64,000 bases of DNA from Sinohyriopsis cumingii (GCA_028554795.2 CM068841.1:25291308-25355307), one strand, 5' to 3'; shown: positions 25,030 to 33,960, numbered from the stretch's first letter. Numbers and translations: made by a program. The notes: generated by a model not told the origin, from the letters alone.

Positions 25030-25533
25030 ATGGACCAAGAATTTCAGCCGCATCCTGTGCTCGTCAGTTACGAGGCATCTCGCGACGGCATTGTTAGAAA
25101 CCGCAAACTGAAGAAGCCGGTTGGTACCGTAAATAATCACGGGTATTTGCAATTTGGTGCTGGAAAGAAGACATATTTTGTTCACAGAATCATCTATGAA
25201 TGTTTTCACGGATTAATCGAAAATAGACTTGTGATTGATCATATTAATAATAATAAGACTGATAATTGTCTTATAAACTTGCAAGCTATCTCTCAAAGTC
25301 AAAATACCAAAAAAGGCCAAACCGGTAAATACCCAAAGAAAGCAAAACCCGTAAAGTCATTTGATATAACAACTCACGAGGAAAAAATATTTCAGTCGAT
25401 GAATGAAGCCAGTAGATACTTTGACATTTGTATCGCCTCAATACGAAAAGTAGCAGAACGAGTATATCAAACAGCAATCTCAAAAAAGACCGGGCATAGA
25501 ATTCGATTTTCATATGTAAATATCAGCGAGTGA
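25030..25533 (+). CDS. HNH endonuclease with NUMOD-type ends
   Basis: The 167-residue product has an N-terminal NUMOD4-like strand region (YEASRDGIVRNRKLKKPVG, YFVHRIIYECFH), the HNH core VIDHINNNKTDNCLINLQ at about residues 68-85 with His71, Asp70 and Asn83-type positions, and a NUMOD1-like DNA-binding end (FQSMNEASRYFDICIASIRK). This is the layout of phage and giant-virus homing endonucleases. It follows 13 bases after the preceding gene and is free-standing. It may be a selfish rider or serve in genome resolution. Confidence 0.8.
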   Translation: MDQEFQPHPVLVSYEASRDGIVRNRKLKKPVGTVNNHGYLQFGAGKKTYFVHRIIYECFHGLIENRLVIDHINNNKTDNCLINLQAISQSQNTKKGQTGKYPKKAKPVKSFDITTHEEKIFQSMNEASRYFDICIASIRKVAERVYQTAISKKTGHRIRFSYVNISE

Positions 25534-25677
25534 CGAAGTCACCGGCGCCTATGGCGCTGACGAAGTCGCCATGACAATAAATTGTCCATTCCGGAAGAAA
25601 ACAAAGTATGAACACCTCGGGATCGATACACGGGGTTTCATTTTTTTTATTTAAAAACAAGATGTTCTATAAGAATA
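25534..25677 (+). promoter_or_regulatory. Intergenic stretch with GACGAAGTC repeats
   Basis: GACGAAGTCACC and GACGAAGTCGCC flank a GGCGCCTATGGCGC inverted repeat. Related GACG(A/G)AGYCACCGGC units lie in the 3' end of the polymerase gene near 21,430-21,475. An AT-rich promoter-like stretch precedes the next ATG. Confidence 0.4.
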
Positions 25678-26058
25678 ATGAATATCGAAGACATCAATAA
25701 TATATTAGCCGAGATTTCAAAATTAAAAAATCAAGGAATTGAATTATCTGATGGTCTCGACAGTGAAAAAATATTATCCGATTATGAAATTATTAACGAA
25801 CAATCGAAACGGGGGCGTTTTACCCTGGCCCGCGAGTACTTTTTTATAAAACGATTACAACATACGATCAATGAAAACTTGTACCACAATGACGCAAATG
25901 CATTCATTGGACTATTCACTGCCGTTGAAATAATACGAAAAAAACTCGGACGTGTTTATGAACGACGCCGGGAGATTTCTAGTAAGATCAAAAACATTAG
26001 AAGGATTATAGACGGAGCCTCCGGCGAGAAATTAGAAATTGCTTCGCAATTGCAATAA
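25678..26058 (+). CDS. Hypothetical helical protein
   Basis: The 126-residue product is mostly charged helix (INNILAEISKLKNQG, FIKRLQHTINENL, RREISSKIKNIRRII). No domain is recognised. Its stop overlaps the ATG of the next gene (TAATG), which implies linked translation. It stands at the start of the rightward late-type block. Confidence 0.55.
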   Translation: MNIEDINNILAEISKLKNQGIELSDGLDSEKILSDYEIINEQSKRGRFTLAREYFFIKRLQHTINENLYHNDANAFIGLFTAVEIIRKKLGRVYERRREISSKIKNIRRIIDGASGEKLEIASQLQ

Positions 26059-27000
26059 TGGTAGGCGAATCACTTACTACTCGACTAGCCAGAGAGCGGC
26101 TAGCAGCGCTTAAAAAGTTCATACCGTTACGAGACAGGGTCCGAGAACAACTTCAAACGCGGCAACAACTACAAACTGATTTTGCTGTTGGAAGCGAACA
26201 ACTCTTTGCCCCGGTAACTAAAGCGACCAAAGATGTTACGGCGGCAACTGTGCCCGTCCTCGATGCGCTTGAAAAGATAGCGGCAGAGACAAAACAAACA
26301 AAAAGGTCTTTAGAAACACTCCCTGCAAAAATAGCGGCTGCTACAACACGGAGGCCACCACCATTCGCTATAACGGAACCACAAGAACCTTATGTTACAA
26401 TGGCCGACGAGGAAGAACTAGGTGCTACTGCGAAAGAACCAGAAGAAGAAATATCGGAAGAAATACCCGAAGAAACATCGAAAGAAAAAAAGAAAGAGGG
26501 GAATATACCCCGTAATGTTCTTAAAAAGTCCGCAATAGATCAAATTAGAGACATCGACGACGATGAAGAATTAGTTAATTTTGTTGCTACAACATCAACT
26601 AAGAACATTCGAGATGAGTATATCAATGAAGGTTACAAAAAAAAAAATAACCTCGACGGAGAACTGGGCAAGAATAGTGTATTTAGCGAGTAAACATAGA
26701 GACGCATTACCACATCGTGGTGATCCCGATTACGATGAATTCCTCGAGAAAGTTAAGAGTAGAACACCAAAAAAAGGAAAAGGATACTCTGTTGGTAAAG
26801 AATCCTACGGCGTTACCTGTCCTGGTAGTGTTCTCAGTGATATATCACGGCTAGAGGTACTAATTGGAGGAAAACGAGCCGGAAATAACTCTCCGGAAAT
26901 AATCAATGAGGCCGCTGATATTTTCAAGCGGTTATTTGCAGGCGGTATCATGGACATTAATGCATATCGAACGCTCATAGACGAACTCGTGGATGATTAA
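26058..27000 (+). CDS. Conserved Polinton protein region (coiled coil plus GSKKAGN-type domain)
   Basis: The first part encodes a helical N terminus and a Glu/Lys-rich linker (KEPEEEISEEIPEETSKE). The last 100 codons encode DPDYDEFLEKVKSRT then LEVLIGGKRAGNNSPEIINE and MDINAYRTLIDEL, a C-terminal domain I recognise from many animal Polintons, where it reads LxxLLGSKKAGN. The region is not one continuous frame in this copy, so it is either two overlapping genes or a broken one. Function is unknown. Confidence 0.55.
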
Positions 27001-27430
27001 AAAAAATTATAAAATTATAAAATTATCGTTTTTGTTAATTTTAACCGTTTTTTGACTGTTTTTGACCGTTTTTTGACTGTTTTTGGCCATTTTTTGACTG
27101 TTTTTGGCCATTTTTTGACTGTTTTTGACCATTTTTTGAGGGCAAAAACCCAAGGAAATCATTTAGAGAAAATCGATGTTTTTCTGAAAAATCGAGAAAA
27201 AAACGACTATAGGCAACAAAAAACGACCAAAAATGACTAAAAATCAAGAAAAAACCAGAAAAAAACCGGATTTTTATCGAGGGCAAAAACCCAAGGAAAT
27301 TTTGATAAAATTTATTCCGGTTTTTGATTCGGTGGGGGGGTAATCAATCACTGGTGATCACAATCACTGGTGATCACAATCACTGGTGATCACAATCACT
27401 AATTGGAAACCTGGTGTTTTTATAATAAGG
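27001..27430 (+). promoter_or_regulatory. Non-coding centre with tandem and palindromic repeats
   Basis: Four 21-base units of the form TTTTTTGACTGTTTTTGRCC lie at 27,047-27,130. A GAGGGCAAAAACCCAAGGAAA motif occurs at 27,138 and again at 27,280. The plus strand switches from T-rich to A-rich at about 27,140. Three perfect 16-base units CAATCACTGGTGATCA lie at 27,345-27,392, each with a TGATCA palindrome, 39 bases before the next ATG. This is probably a promoter or operator block and perhaps an origin. Confidence 0.55.
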
Positions 27431-27862
27431 ATGATTATACACTACAACCACGATAAACCAGTACTCGTCTACGTGGTAAACTCGCGATTGCCTGTTTACC
27501 GCGCGTACTATGGAGATGGTCTCGGTAGCACCATTGCGGGGTTATTTACAAGAATGGCTCCAAAAGTAGCGCCGTTAGCCAAACAATTAGGGATGAAGGC
27601 TATTGATGTTATTCGTGATAAGGGAATTAGTGCTATTGGAGATGTTGCCGGAAGGGCGTTTTCTGCCGCACGAGACAAACTAATGTCGTTGGTAAAATCC
27701 AGGAGAAAAAAACAGAAACCACCGGTAATGCCATCAACGACAGTGATGCCTGCAAATGTCAGTAAAGTAATAAATAACGCCGTGGAAGAAAAACTAGAGT
27801 CGTTGGCGGCTCAGTCATCAACCAACGCGCCCATGAACGCAATAGCGGGGGAGTGGTCTTAA
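27431..27862 (+). CDS. pVI/pX-like capsid-interior protein of element 2
   Basis: The ATG at 27,431 gives 143 residues that open MIIHYNHDKPVLVYVV and continue VYRAYYGDGLGSTIAGLFTR, with an amphipathic KQLGMKAIDVIRDKGI helix and a basic SRRKKQK segment. It precedes the major capsid gene exactly as its counterpart does in element 1. By analogy with adenovirus it may act in membrane disruption or core-capsid contact. Confidence 0.6.
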   Translation: MIIHYNHDKPVLVYVVNSRLPVYRAYYGDGLGSTIAGLFTRMAPKVAPLAKQLGMKAIDVIRDKGISAIGDVAGRAFSAARDKLMSLVKSRRKKQKPPVMPSTTVMPANVSKVINNAVEEKLESLAAQSSTNAPMNAIAGEWS

Positions 27863-27899
27863 ACAGAATTCAAAGAAAATCGCAATTGAAAACATCAAC

Positions 27900-29339
27900 A
27901 TGATAAATAATAAAATGTTTGCGCGAACCGCTGATCCCGCGTTTGATATGGATGCCCCAGTGCGCAGGGATGATTCTGTCCGCGATTATCAATATTATTC
28001 TTATTATGCAGCGCAACCTGACCTACGATCGCGAATTGAACTTCAAGTCCAAGATACCAGTAGATACTTTCTGCCATGTGAAGCGTTTATCGAAATTGAG
28101 GGAGAACTCGTGACAAATGCTGCCGATAATGCACCATACGCAGATAACGATCATGTTCGAGTTGGTTTCGTCAACAACGGTATCATGGCGTTATTTGAGA
28201 GCGCCAGATATCTTATTGACGGGCGAGAAATTGAGTCAATAGAACGCGAGGTTGATGTTGCAACGACGATAATTGGGTTAGCGAGATACTCGGACGATTA
28301 TACGAGATCGGCGGGCCCATCTATGATGTTTGCGAAGGACTCCGCCGATAACGCTGATCATTTTCAGTACGTTAACGTGCTAGTGGAAAAAGATACCGCA
28401 GTTGACCAGGTTGAAGCAACCAATCCAGATCGCAGAGCAAAACCAGGCGCTGATTTCACTGTTATAAAAAGTCTTAACGATAATTACAATATGGGATTCG
28501 CAGCACGAATGTCGATGCTAAAAAGACCACGCCGGCAGTTTTCATGCGTGATTCCACTCCATCACATATTTGGATTCTGCAGAAATGTCAGGAGGGTTAT
28601 CTATGGGGCCAAGCACACAATCGCGCTGACGCGAAGGGGCGATGATAACAATGCAATATGGCATGCTGCTGGCGTCGCTGCCGGTAAAGTCGTTTTAACT
28701 AAAATGGCATTGTGGATGCCGGTGCTGACTCCATCAGTTACCACGGAAGCACGATTGTTATCATTTATGGAACAGGGAGGGAAATCGTTGTTGAGTTGGC
28801 TAGCGGTAACAACTGATGCTAAAGAAGATAACGTCGCCGATACGTTTACATGGCACCTGGCATCAAAACAGGGTGTTTCAGCCCCGCGTCATATATTCAT
28901 AGCGCTACAGAATAGGAACCGATTGGGCAGTCAAGAACGCAGCCATATGATATTTGATCGATTAGGAGTCATGGAGGTTTCGCTGAGAATAAACGGACAA
29001 CAGGAACCATCCGAGGATATACAGCTTAATTACGGCGACAACCATGTCGCACGTGTGTATCATCGATTGCTGTCATATATGGGCCGTGATCAAAACGTCG
29101 ACACTGGTTTGCAAATATCACAACTTGATTTTAAAAACCTGTATCCGATTTATTATTTTTCGCTGGAACATCTTGATTTAACGAGACAATCCGTCGTCGA
29201 TATACACTTCCGAGCTCGTATAGCCCCGGCTGGTGTTAATTATAGAGCGGTTGCTGTCATTCTCAGCGATAAATCAATGCTGTTGGAAGGCGTTGGTGGA
29301 CGAATGAGAATCGTTGATGCGCCAGTGGAAAACATGTAA
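27900..29339 (+). CDS. Double-jelly-roll major capsid protein of element 2
   Basis: The 479-residue protein has the size and placement of the Polinton major capsid. Recognisable segments are FVNNGIMALFESARYLIDG in the first jelly roll, FSCVIPLHHIFGFCRNVRRV and IYGAKHTIALTRRGDDNNAI at about 215-255, and HIFIALQNRNR with LQISQLDFKNLYPIYYFSL in the second. It is only distantly like the capsid region of element 1 and resembles a lineage seen in arthropods and other invertebrates. It is open over its whole length. Confidence 0.82.
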   Translation: MINNKMFARTADPAFDMDAPVRRDDSVRDYQYYSYYAAQPDLRSRIELQVQDTSRYFLPCEAFIEIEGELVTNAADNAPYADNDHVRVGFVNNGIMALFESARYLIDGREIESIEREVDVATTIIGLARYSDDYTRSAGPSMMFAKDSADNADHFQYVNVLVEKDTAVDQVEATNPDRRAKPGADFTVIKSLNDNYNMGFAARMSMLKRPRRQFSCVIPLHHIFGFCRNVRRVIYGAKHTIALTRRGDDNNAIWHAAGVAAGKVVLTKMALWMPVLTPSVTTEARLLSFMEQGGKSLLSWLAVTTDAKEDNVADTFTWHLASKQGVSAPRHIFIALQNRNRLGSQERSHMIFDRLGVMEVSLRINGQQEPSEDIQLNYGDNHVARVYHRLLSYMGRDQNVDTGLQISQLDFKNLYPIYYFSLEHLDLTRQSVVDIHFRARIAPAGVNYRAVAVILSDKSMLLEGVGGRMRIVDAPVENM

Positions 29340-29367
29340 TTGAAAGCATAAAAGCGTTTACAATAAA

Positions 29368-29775
29368 ATGTCGTATAGTGTCGTCAGTGTAGAGTTGACT
29401 GATGGTCAAGTCAAGAAATTACGATCAAAATCGGCTAAACAATGCGGGACCACAATAACGCTGAAGCCGTCGCAGATGGCGGGTGGTAATCATAAGATAT
29501 CGTTGACGGCGCGTCAAATAAAACATTTCAATGACGCGATGAAGAATAAAAAAGGTGTTCAAATAGATTTTTCCGCCGCAGCAATTAAAAACATGGAAAA
29601 GACCGGTGGGATATTTCCGCTGTTAGCTGCGATTCCGGCATTGATTTCCGCGGCCGCACCAGCAGTGGCTAAGGCGGCGGCGTTGGGGGCCGTTGGTACC
29701 GCGGCGGGAATGGCATTGAAGAAGGCAACCGGGAAAGGCTACAAAAAAAACGACCCGTGGCCGGAAAGGGTCTAA
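29368..29775 (+). CDS. Conserved small protein with hydrophobic Ala-rich end
   Basis: The 135-residue product begins with a ligand-like fold pattern (VELTDGQVKKLRSKSAKQCG, ISLTARQIKHFNDAMKNKKG) common to Polintons and adintoviruses, then GGIFPLLAAIPALIS and an Ala-rich hydrophobic segment, and ends with a basic tail. It may insert in membrane or line the capsid. The segment just after its end is duplicated and forms the upstream part of the protease gene. Confidence 0.6.
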   Translation: MSYSVVSVELTDGQVKKLRSKSAKQCGTTITLKPSQMAGGNHKISLTARQIKHFNDAMKNKKGVQIDFSAAAIKNMEKTGGIFPLLAAIPALISAAAPAVAKAAALGAVGTAAGMALKKATGKGYKKNDPWPERV

Positions 29776-29834
29776 GACTACCGGGAACCCGTATTCATGG
29801 TACTCGGGAAAGGGTCTAAGACTACCGGGAACCG
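29763..29834 (+). repeat. 44-base-spaced direct repeat before the protease
   Basis: GGAAAGGGTCTAAGACTACC followed by GGGAACC occurs at 29,763 and again at 29,807, a tandem duplication that covers the junction of the two genes. Confidence 0.8.
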
Positions 29835-29838
29835 TTTA

Positions 29839-30306
29839 ATGACTCCAATGTCTAATTTTGATTTAATAGACGCCGCAAACGCGCTAGCGATAAAAAACTT
29901 CAGAGGTGTTTTTATGAGGGATCAATTACCGGCGGCCCCAAGGAATACTGAAACAGGCATAATTAACCTCGATGGGTCCTCCGGAGCGGGAACTCATTGG
30001 GTTGCGTACGCGATTGATCCGCGTGCAATCGTCTATTTTGATTCATACGGGTTAGCCCCGCCGAAAGAGTTCATGCGGTATGTCCGGGCGTGTTCAGCCC
30101 GGGCGTGTTCAGCCCGGGTTTTTTATTCCACGCTGCCAACACAGCAATTAAGTGACCCACCGATATGTGGCCGCGAGGTATTAAACGTACTTGCGGCGAT
30201 TTCATCATCGCGAAAACCACCTCATGTGGTTGTAAACGAATACACTAGTGGGGTCGTAGAAGCTCAACGGATTTTAGAGAATAACATTTACAATAATAAT
30301 GATTGA
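29839..30306 (+). CDS. Adenain/Ulp1-type cysteine protease of element 2
   Basis: With the ATG at 29,839 the product has 155 residues. The catalytic set is His53 in GTHWVAYAI, Asp68 in YFDSYGLAPP, Gln102 or Gln103 in TQQLSDPPICGREV and Cys110. A five-residue tandem repeat (RACSA twice, from 15-base GC-rich units at about 30,087-30,117) lies in the loop between Asp and Gln. It would mature capsid proteins. It overlaps the next gene by eight bases. Confidence 0.88.
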   Translation: MTPMSNFDLIDAANALAIKNFRGVFMRDQLPAAPRNTETGIINLDGSSGAGTHWVAYAIDPRAIVYFDSYGLAPPKEFMRYVRACSARACSARVFYSTLPTQQLSDPPICGREVLNVLAAISSSRKPPHVVVNEYTSGVVEAQRILENNIYNNND

Positions 30307-31252
30307 TATCTGGGGGCGACCGGTTTCGGCGCTGAAAAAGCCCACGGAAACGCCCGCCACCGATGACATAAAAAAACTAATTGAGGATGAAATCGCTGAT
30401 ACGTTGAATTTAACCAGTGTTGACCCGGGCGAAATAGTTGTATTTCAAGACCGCCAGGGTAAATTGAAATCCAGTAATGTGTCACTGAATGACGTTTTAA
30501 TACGACAGCGTGATGCCGCCGAGAACACTATCGCGCTGTATAACAGCGACGGACGACTCAAACCGGGTGAAGATATATCGATGATAACGGATAGGATAAT
30601 ATCCGCCCAGAACGGTTTTATAAGGTTGGATAGATTGGTAACCGATATACAACTCACTACCGCTAGTTTTTTTGGGACCCCGCCGGTAACCGAACCAAAT
30701 ATTACAACAATAAAGAATACTATTTCGGAGTTTACGATACTGTCGGCCAATTTACCCTCGTTACGAAAAAATATTAACAGGATTGATAACGCCGTTGATA
30801 AATTCTTTGGTAAAAAAAATATCAAACCGGATGAAATCACAATAACTATAAATGATATCACTGCGTATGGACAGGAAATAGGAATAATCAAATTTATTGT
30901 TGAAGCGATTAGAGAAGGACTATCGAGAACAGAGCAACTCGAAAAAATAAAAACCCCTCATAAGAACATCATCAACACAGTATACACAATTCAGCATGGA
31001 TCATTCGATTGGACTCCTACACAGAATACAGTAGATATCACCGCAACTGTTAAGGGTATTTATCGATTGACATTGATTTCGGCGATGCAGTTTAGTATAT
31101 CATCGTCGAGTTCATCCGGGTTTAACAATACAGTGTCAACAATCATTGACAAGGACACAATTGAACGGTTTGTGATTAAGGCCGTTGATAGCGGTCTATT
31201 TAGGGCAAACATCACATGGTATGTGGAATTTGTAGCGAATCTAAGTAATTAA
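30299..31252 (+). CDS. Hypothetical late protein, possibly fibre- or spike-like
   Basis: The 317-residue product has no recognised family. The first 200 residues are helical and polar (KKLIEDEIADTLNL, EFTILSANLPSLRKNINRID). The last 90 (TVYTIQHGSFDWTPTQNTVD, ITATVKGIYRLTLIS, FRANITWYVEFVANLSN) look like beta-strands of a compact jelly-roll or TNF-like head. A long helical stalk with a terminal beta head between protease and penton genes suggests an attachment protein; this is inference. Confidence 0.5.
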   Translation: MIDIWGRPVSALKKPTETPATDDIKKLIEDEIADTLNLTSVDPGEIVVFQDRQGKLKSSNVSLNDVLIRQRDAAENTIALYNSDGRLKPGEDISMITDRIISAQNGFIRLDRLVTDIQLTTASFFGTPPVTEPNITTIKNTISEFTILSANLPSLRKNINRIDNAVDKFFGKKNIKPDEITITINDITAYGQEIGIIKFIVEAIREGLSRTEQLEKIKTPHKNIINTVYTIQHGSFDWTPTQNTVDITATVKGIYRLTLISAMQFSISSSSSSGFNNTVSTIIDKDTIERFVIKAVDSGLFRANITWYVEFVANLSN

Positions 31253-31277
31253 AAACACTAGCTCTTTTAAAATAAAA

Positions 31278-31799
31278 ATGACCACCAAGGTAATTGAATC
31301 AGAGGTATCACCGACGTCACATCAATATCGATTCGATACCGCAAAAGAATTTTCCGCGAACTTGAAAACGCTTTCCGAACAATACCGTGCAAAAATAAAA
31401 AAATACCGTCGTAAAATAACCGCCATCGACGCGGTCGTGTACTCGGTGTCGGGTATAGTGGCCGGTACCGGTGTTATTTTATCCACGGTGACCACGATAG
31501 CCCCGATCGCTGTTCCAATCGCTGTCTCCGCGATGACAACAGTTGCTGGAGTCGCCAACGCAATCACTAGGAAGATATCATCGTGTTTTCAGAAAAAACT
31601 CAACGAGTATACAGTAAAACATCAAATAGTATCCGACGCGTACTCGAAATTATCCGGGTTGATCTCGTTGTCAATTGATAATTTGTTCGTATCCGATGTT
31701 GAATTCTCCACGATGGTCCAGTTGTATAGCTCCGCGATGTCAAAAATCGAGGATTTTCAACTGGAAGCCGGAACCACCTCAATGGGCTCTGGTTATTAA
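31278..31799 (+). CDS. Conserved Polinton membrane protein
   Basis: The 173-residue product has a coiled N terminus (FSANLKTLSEQYRAKIKKYR), two hydrophobic stretches at about residues 50-95 (VVYSVSGIVAGTGVILSTVT and IAPIAVPIAVSAMTTVAGVA), a basic KISSCFQKKL turn and a helical C terminus. This KYxKK, SG..., hydrophobic hairpin, EF pattern is one I recognise as recurrent in Polintons. Membrane or virion association is likely; the exact role is unknown. Confidence 0.6.
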   Translation: MTTKVIESEVSPTSHQYRFDTAKEFSANLKTLSEQYRAKIKKYRRKITAIDAVVYSVSGIVAGTGVILSTVTTIAPIAVPIAVSAMTTVAGVANAITRKISSCFQKKLNEYTVKHQIVSDAYSKLSGLISLSIDNLFVSDVEFSTMVQLYSSAMSKIEDFQLEAGTTSMGSGY

Positions 31800-31830
31800 T
31801 ATTAAACACTAAAGACAACAAATAATAATA

Positions 31831-33153
31831 ATGTCGCTGAACCCCGAAGGGTCTCAATTACTTCAGCGGATCGCGGAGAATACCACTCCGGTACAAACAA
31901 ATATGATATCGATAACGTCAACGAAGCCAGAATTCAGTGTAAACTTCCCATCGCCGGTTCCAGTAAAGGAAATAGCGCTGGCAAAATTGCGAGTATATCA
32001 CAGTTGGCCTAATATCCGAGCGGACGCATTTAACGGACAACAACCTAATAACTCGCTGGTTTTTGCATGGACAAATAAGCCCGATGGGACCCCAGACTGG
32101 AATGAGATTACAATACCAACTGGGTCATACCAAATAGAACAAATCAATAAGGAATTTCAACGCAGGATAAAATCGATCATAGGAAAGGAATCAAAAATCG
32201 CTATTACGGTTCATGAACCGACGTTATCGTCGACGATTGAAATAAGCACACCGGGGTATATGGTTGATATTTATAACAGTTCAATAAGAACCATACTAGG
32301 ATGGCCTAAGAATCCACCTCATGAAATCCCCGCGGACTTGCACACGAATGCGCAATCGTATCACGATATTAATCCCGGGTATCGAGATGATTTGTCTATT
32401 ATAAAAAACACGTTATTACCCAGAAGGTTTATATTTCAAAACAGGAATACCATGCAATGGTATTTTCCGTATAAGGAAACTCCTGAATCATCCGCCGTGG
32501 TCACAGTTAGTTTAAATGATATTAATAGGTATTTTGCCGAGATTAATCGTATTTACCAATCACAACTAGAACAGCTACGGGAAACAAAAGCACAAAAACA
32601 CGTTGAGGTGTTAAATCAACTCATATCAGACATGGAATATATCAATGAACAAATCGTCGGGACAATATTCTCTAACAGCGATGATAATAAACAAAAATTC
32701 CTAACCGAGTATAATATCACAGAAGCCGATTTACCCTATTTCAAGTTTCCAGGATACAACACGCCAGAACTAAGAAAGTCTCTTGATGATTTTCTCGGTT
32801 CATCAATTTATTTCCTCAAACACGATAACGGAGATGGTGGTAGGCATATTGCCCCGTACAACGTAAATATCGCATCGGTGATAGCAATCAATCTAGTGTG
32901 CGATGTTATCGAAGGGAGTTACCAGGTAGATACCAAGCGATCAAATCAAGCTCAACAGGGGTATATCCTTTATTCATTTTCACCAACAGCCCCTCCCGGA
33001 TTCTTAATCGTTGAGAGCCCGATTAATCCGGTCTATATGCGATGCCATGATCGGTTTTTAACGAGAATTAATTTTAGACTTACCGATCAGTCAAATAACC
33101 TAATTGATCTACAAGAGGAGGAGTTAGTGATCACTCTGTTTGTAAGATCATAG
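31831..33153 (+). CDS. Penton-like minor capsid protein of element 2
   Basis: The 440-residue protein opens with ITSTKPEFSVNFPSPVPV, then EIALAKLRVYHSWPNI and WNEITIPTGSYQIEQINKEF, the beta-strand pattern of Polinton penton-like proteins. A helical insertion (YQSQLEQLRETKAQKHVEVL) lies in the middle and the beta pattern resumes near FVRS. Its stop codon TAG (33,151-33,153) lies exactly at the inner edge of the right terminal repeat. Confidence 0.68.
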   Translation: MSLNPEGSQLLQRIAENTTPVQTNMISITSTKPEFSVNFPSPVPVKEIALAKLRVYHSWPNIRADAFNGQQPNNSLVFAWTNKPDGTPDWNEITIPTGSYQIEQINKEFQRRIKSIIGKESKIAITVHEPTLSSTIEISTPGYMVDIYNSSIRTILGWPKNPPHEIPADLHTNAQSYHDINPGYRDDLSIIKNTLLPRRFIFQNRNTMQWYFPYKETPESSAVVTVSLNDINRYFAEINRIYQSQLEQLRETKAQKHVEVLNQLISDMEYINEQIVGTIFSNSDDNKQKFLTEYNITEADLPYFKFPGYNTPELRKSLDDFLGSSIYFLKHDNGDGGRHIAPYNVNIASVIAINLVCDVIEGSYQVDTKRSNQAQQGYILYSFSPTAPPGFLIVESPINPVYMRCHDRFLTRINFRLTDQSNNLIDLQEEELVITLFVRS

Positions 33154-33390
33154 CAGCAGAGGGGGCGATGACATCGACGCGGTCGTCGATGTGCTTACCG
33201 GACGCTGACGACGCTGGGGGATCGGCGCGCAGAAGGTGTTAATTAAACCAAATGACGTTTGGACGATCCCCCAACGACGTCGTCGTTTTTTTTTTACCAG
33301 GCGCTGACAACACTAGATCGTTGAGTGCAGAAAGTAATAATTAAGCAAAATAACGATTGGACAAAATGTCCGATTCGCCCCCTCTGCTGC
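33151..33390 (-). repeat. Right terminal inverted repeat of element 2
   Basis: It is the inverted counterpart of 18,710-18,951, about 98% alike. The inner edge TAGCAGCAGAGGGGGCGA supplies the stop codon of the last gene. The outer edge is followed by the target duplication TAATGT at 33,391-33,396. Confidence 0.93.
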
Positions 33391-33396
33391 TAATGT

Positions 33397-33960
33397 CTGT
33401 TATCTGTTCATTTTTCCAGTCATTTCTGTAATCTCGTCAAAAACAAGGTCAGGAGTCCGCAAATACTCTGTCGTCTGTCGCGAGTTTCCATGCGGCGTTA
33501 ACCCAGGAAATTTCCCTACATATTCAACCAGTGACAAATTACTTGCCAGACCCCCCTACCCATGCCATGTGACCCTCTTTTTGTACATATTGTCCTTTTT
33601 TTAACTGAGTATAGTACATGTGGATCACAACAACTTGATCTTTGCCAGGTTGCGGATCAAAAGGTCGATACTCAGTTTTCCGCTGGACTTGTCTTTTTAA
33701 ACAATACTTCCCATTTTTTTAAAAAATCATGGTCAGATTACCATTGTCAGACAGCAAATACTAGGATTTAGGGGATGCACCAGCAGATGTATCCCATACA
33801 CCACAGTCGTCTGAAAAAGAACTTTTGCCATTATTCGACCTCTTTTCGAGGTTTTTCGCATTATTCACAATGAAATATACATTTTCTTTCAAACCACATG
33901 GAATGCATTCTACGCTAGATTCTGATTTTAACAAAATTCCACTGCTTTTCCCGTGTCAAG
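33397..33960 (-). pseudogene. Middle exon of the Mutator-like gene, copy 1
   Basis: Minus-strand frames give NNGKSSFSDDCGVWDTSAGA, NGKYCLKRQVQRKTEYRPFD, PQPGKDQVVVIHMYYTQLKK and LTPHGNSRQTTEYLRTPDLV, the segment between the OTU and transposase domains of this gene family. The frame changes several times. The last codons before the Polinton read DYRNDWKNEQIT and continue across the insertion as DIKNL. Confidence 0.65.

Larger units (their letters stand above)
18710..33390 (+). mobile_element. Polinton-like element 2 (nearly whole fossil, young)
   Basis: Inverted repeats of about 240 bases (18,710-18,951 and 33,151-33,390) bound a 14.7-kb element flanked by TAATGT at 18,704-18,709 and 33,391-33,396. 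The two repeats are about 98% alike, so insertion looks recent. It carries two packaging/replication blocks at the left and a capsid block at the right. Nearly all frames are open; perhaps one region is broken. It differs from element 1 in integrase type, polymerase, capsid sequences and gene order, so it is a separate lineage. It inserted into the transposase exon of a Mutator-like element. Confidence 0.93.

Noticed and set aside
27047-27392. CRISPR array
   Set aside because: The repeats are contiguous tandem units without unique spacers, and the host is an animal.
1-33390. A free virus genome or contaminant
   Set aside because: Element 2 has target duplications inside an older transposon exon and both elements are flanked by animal repeats, so they are integrated.
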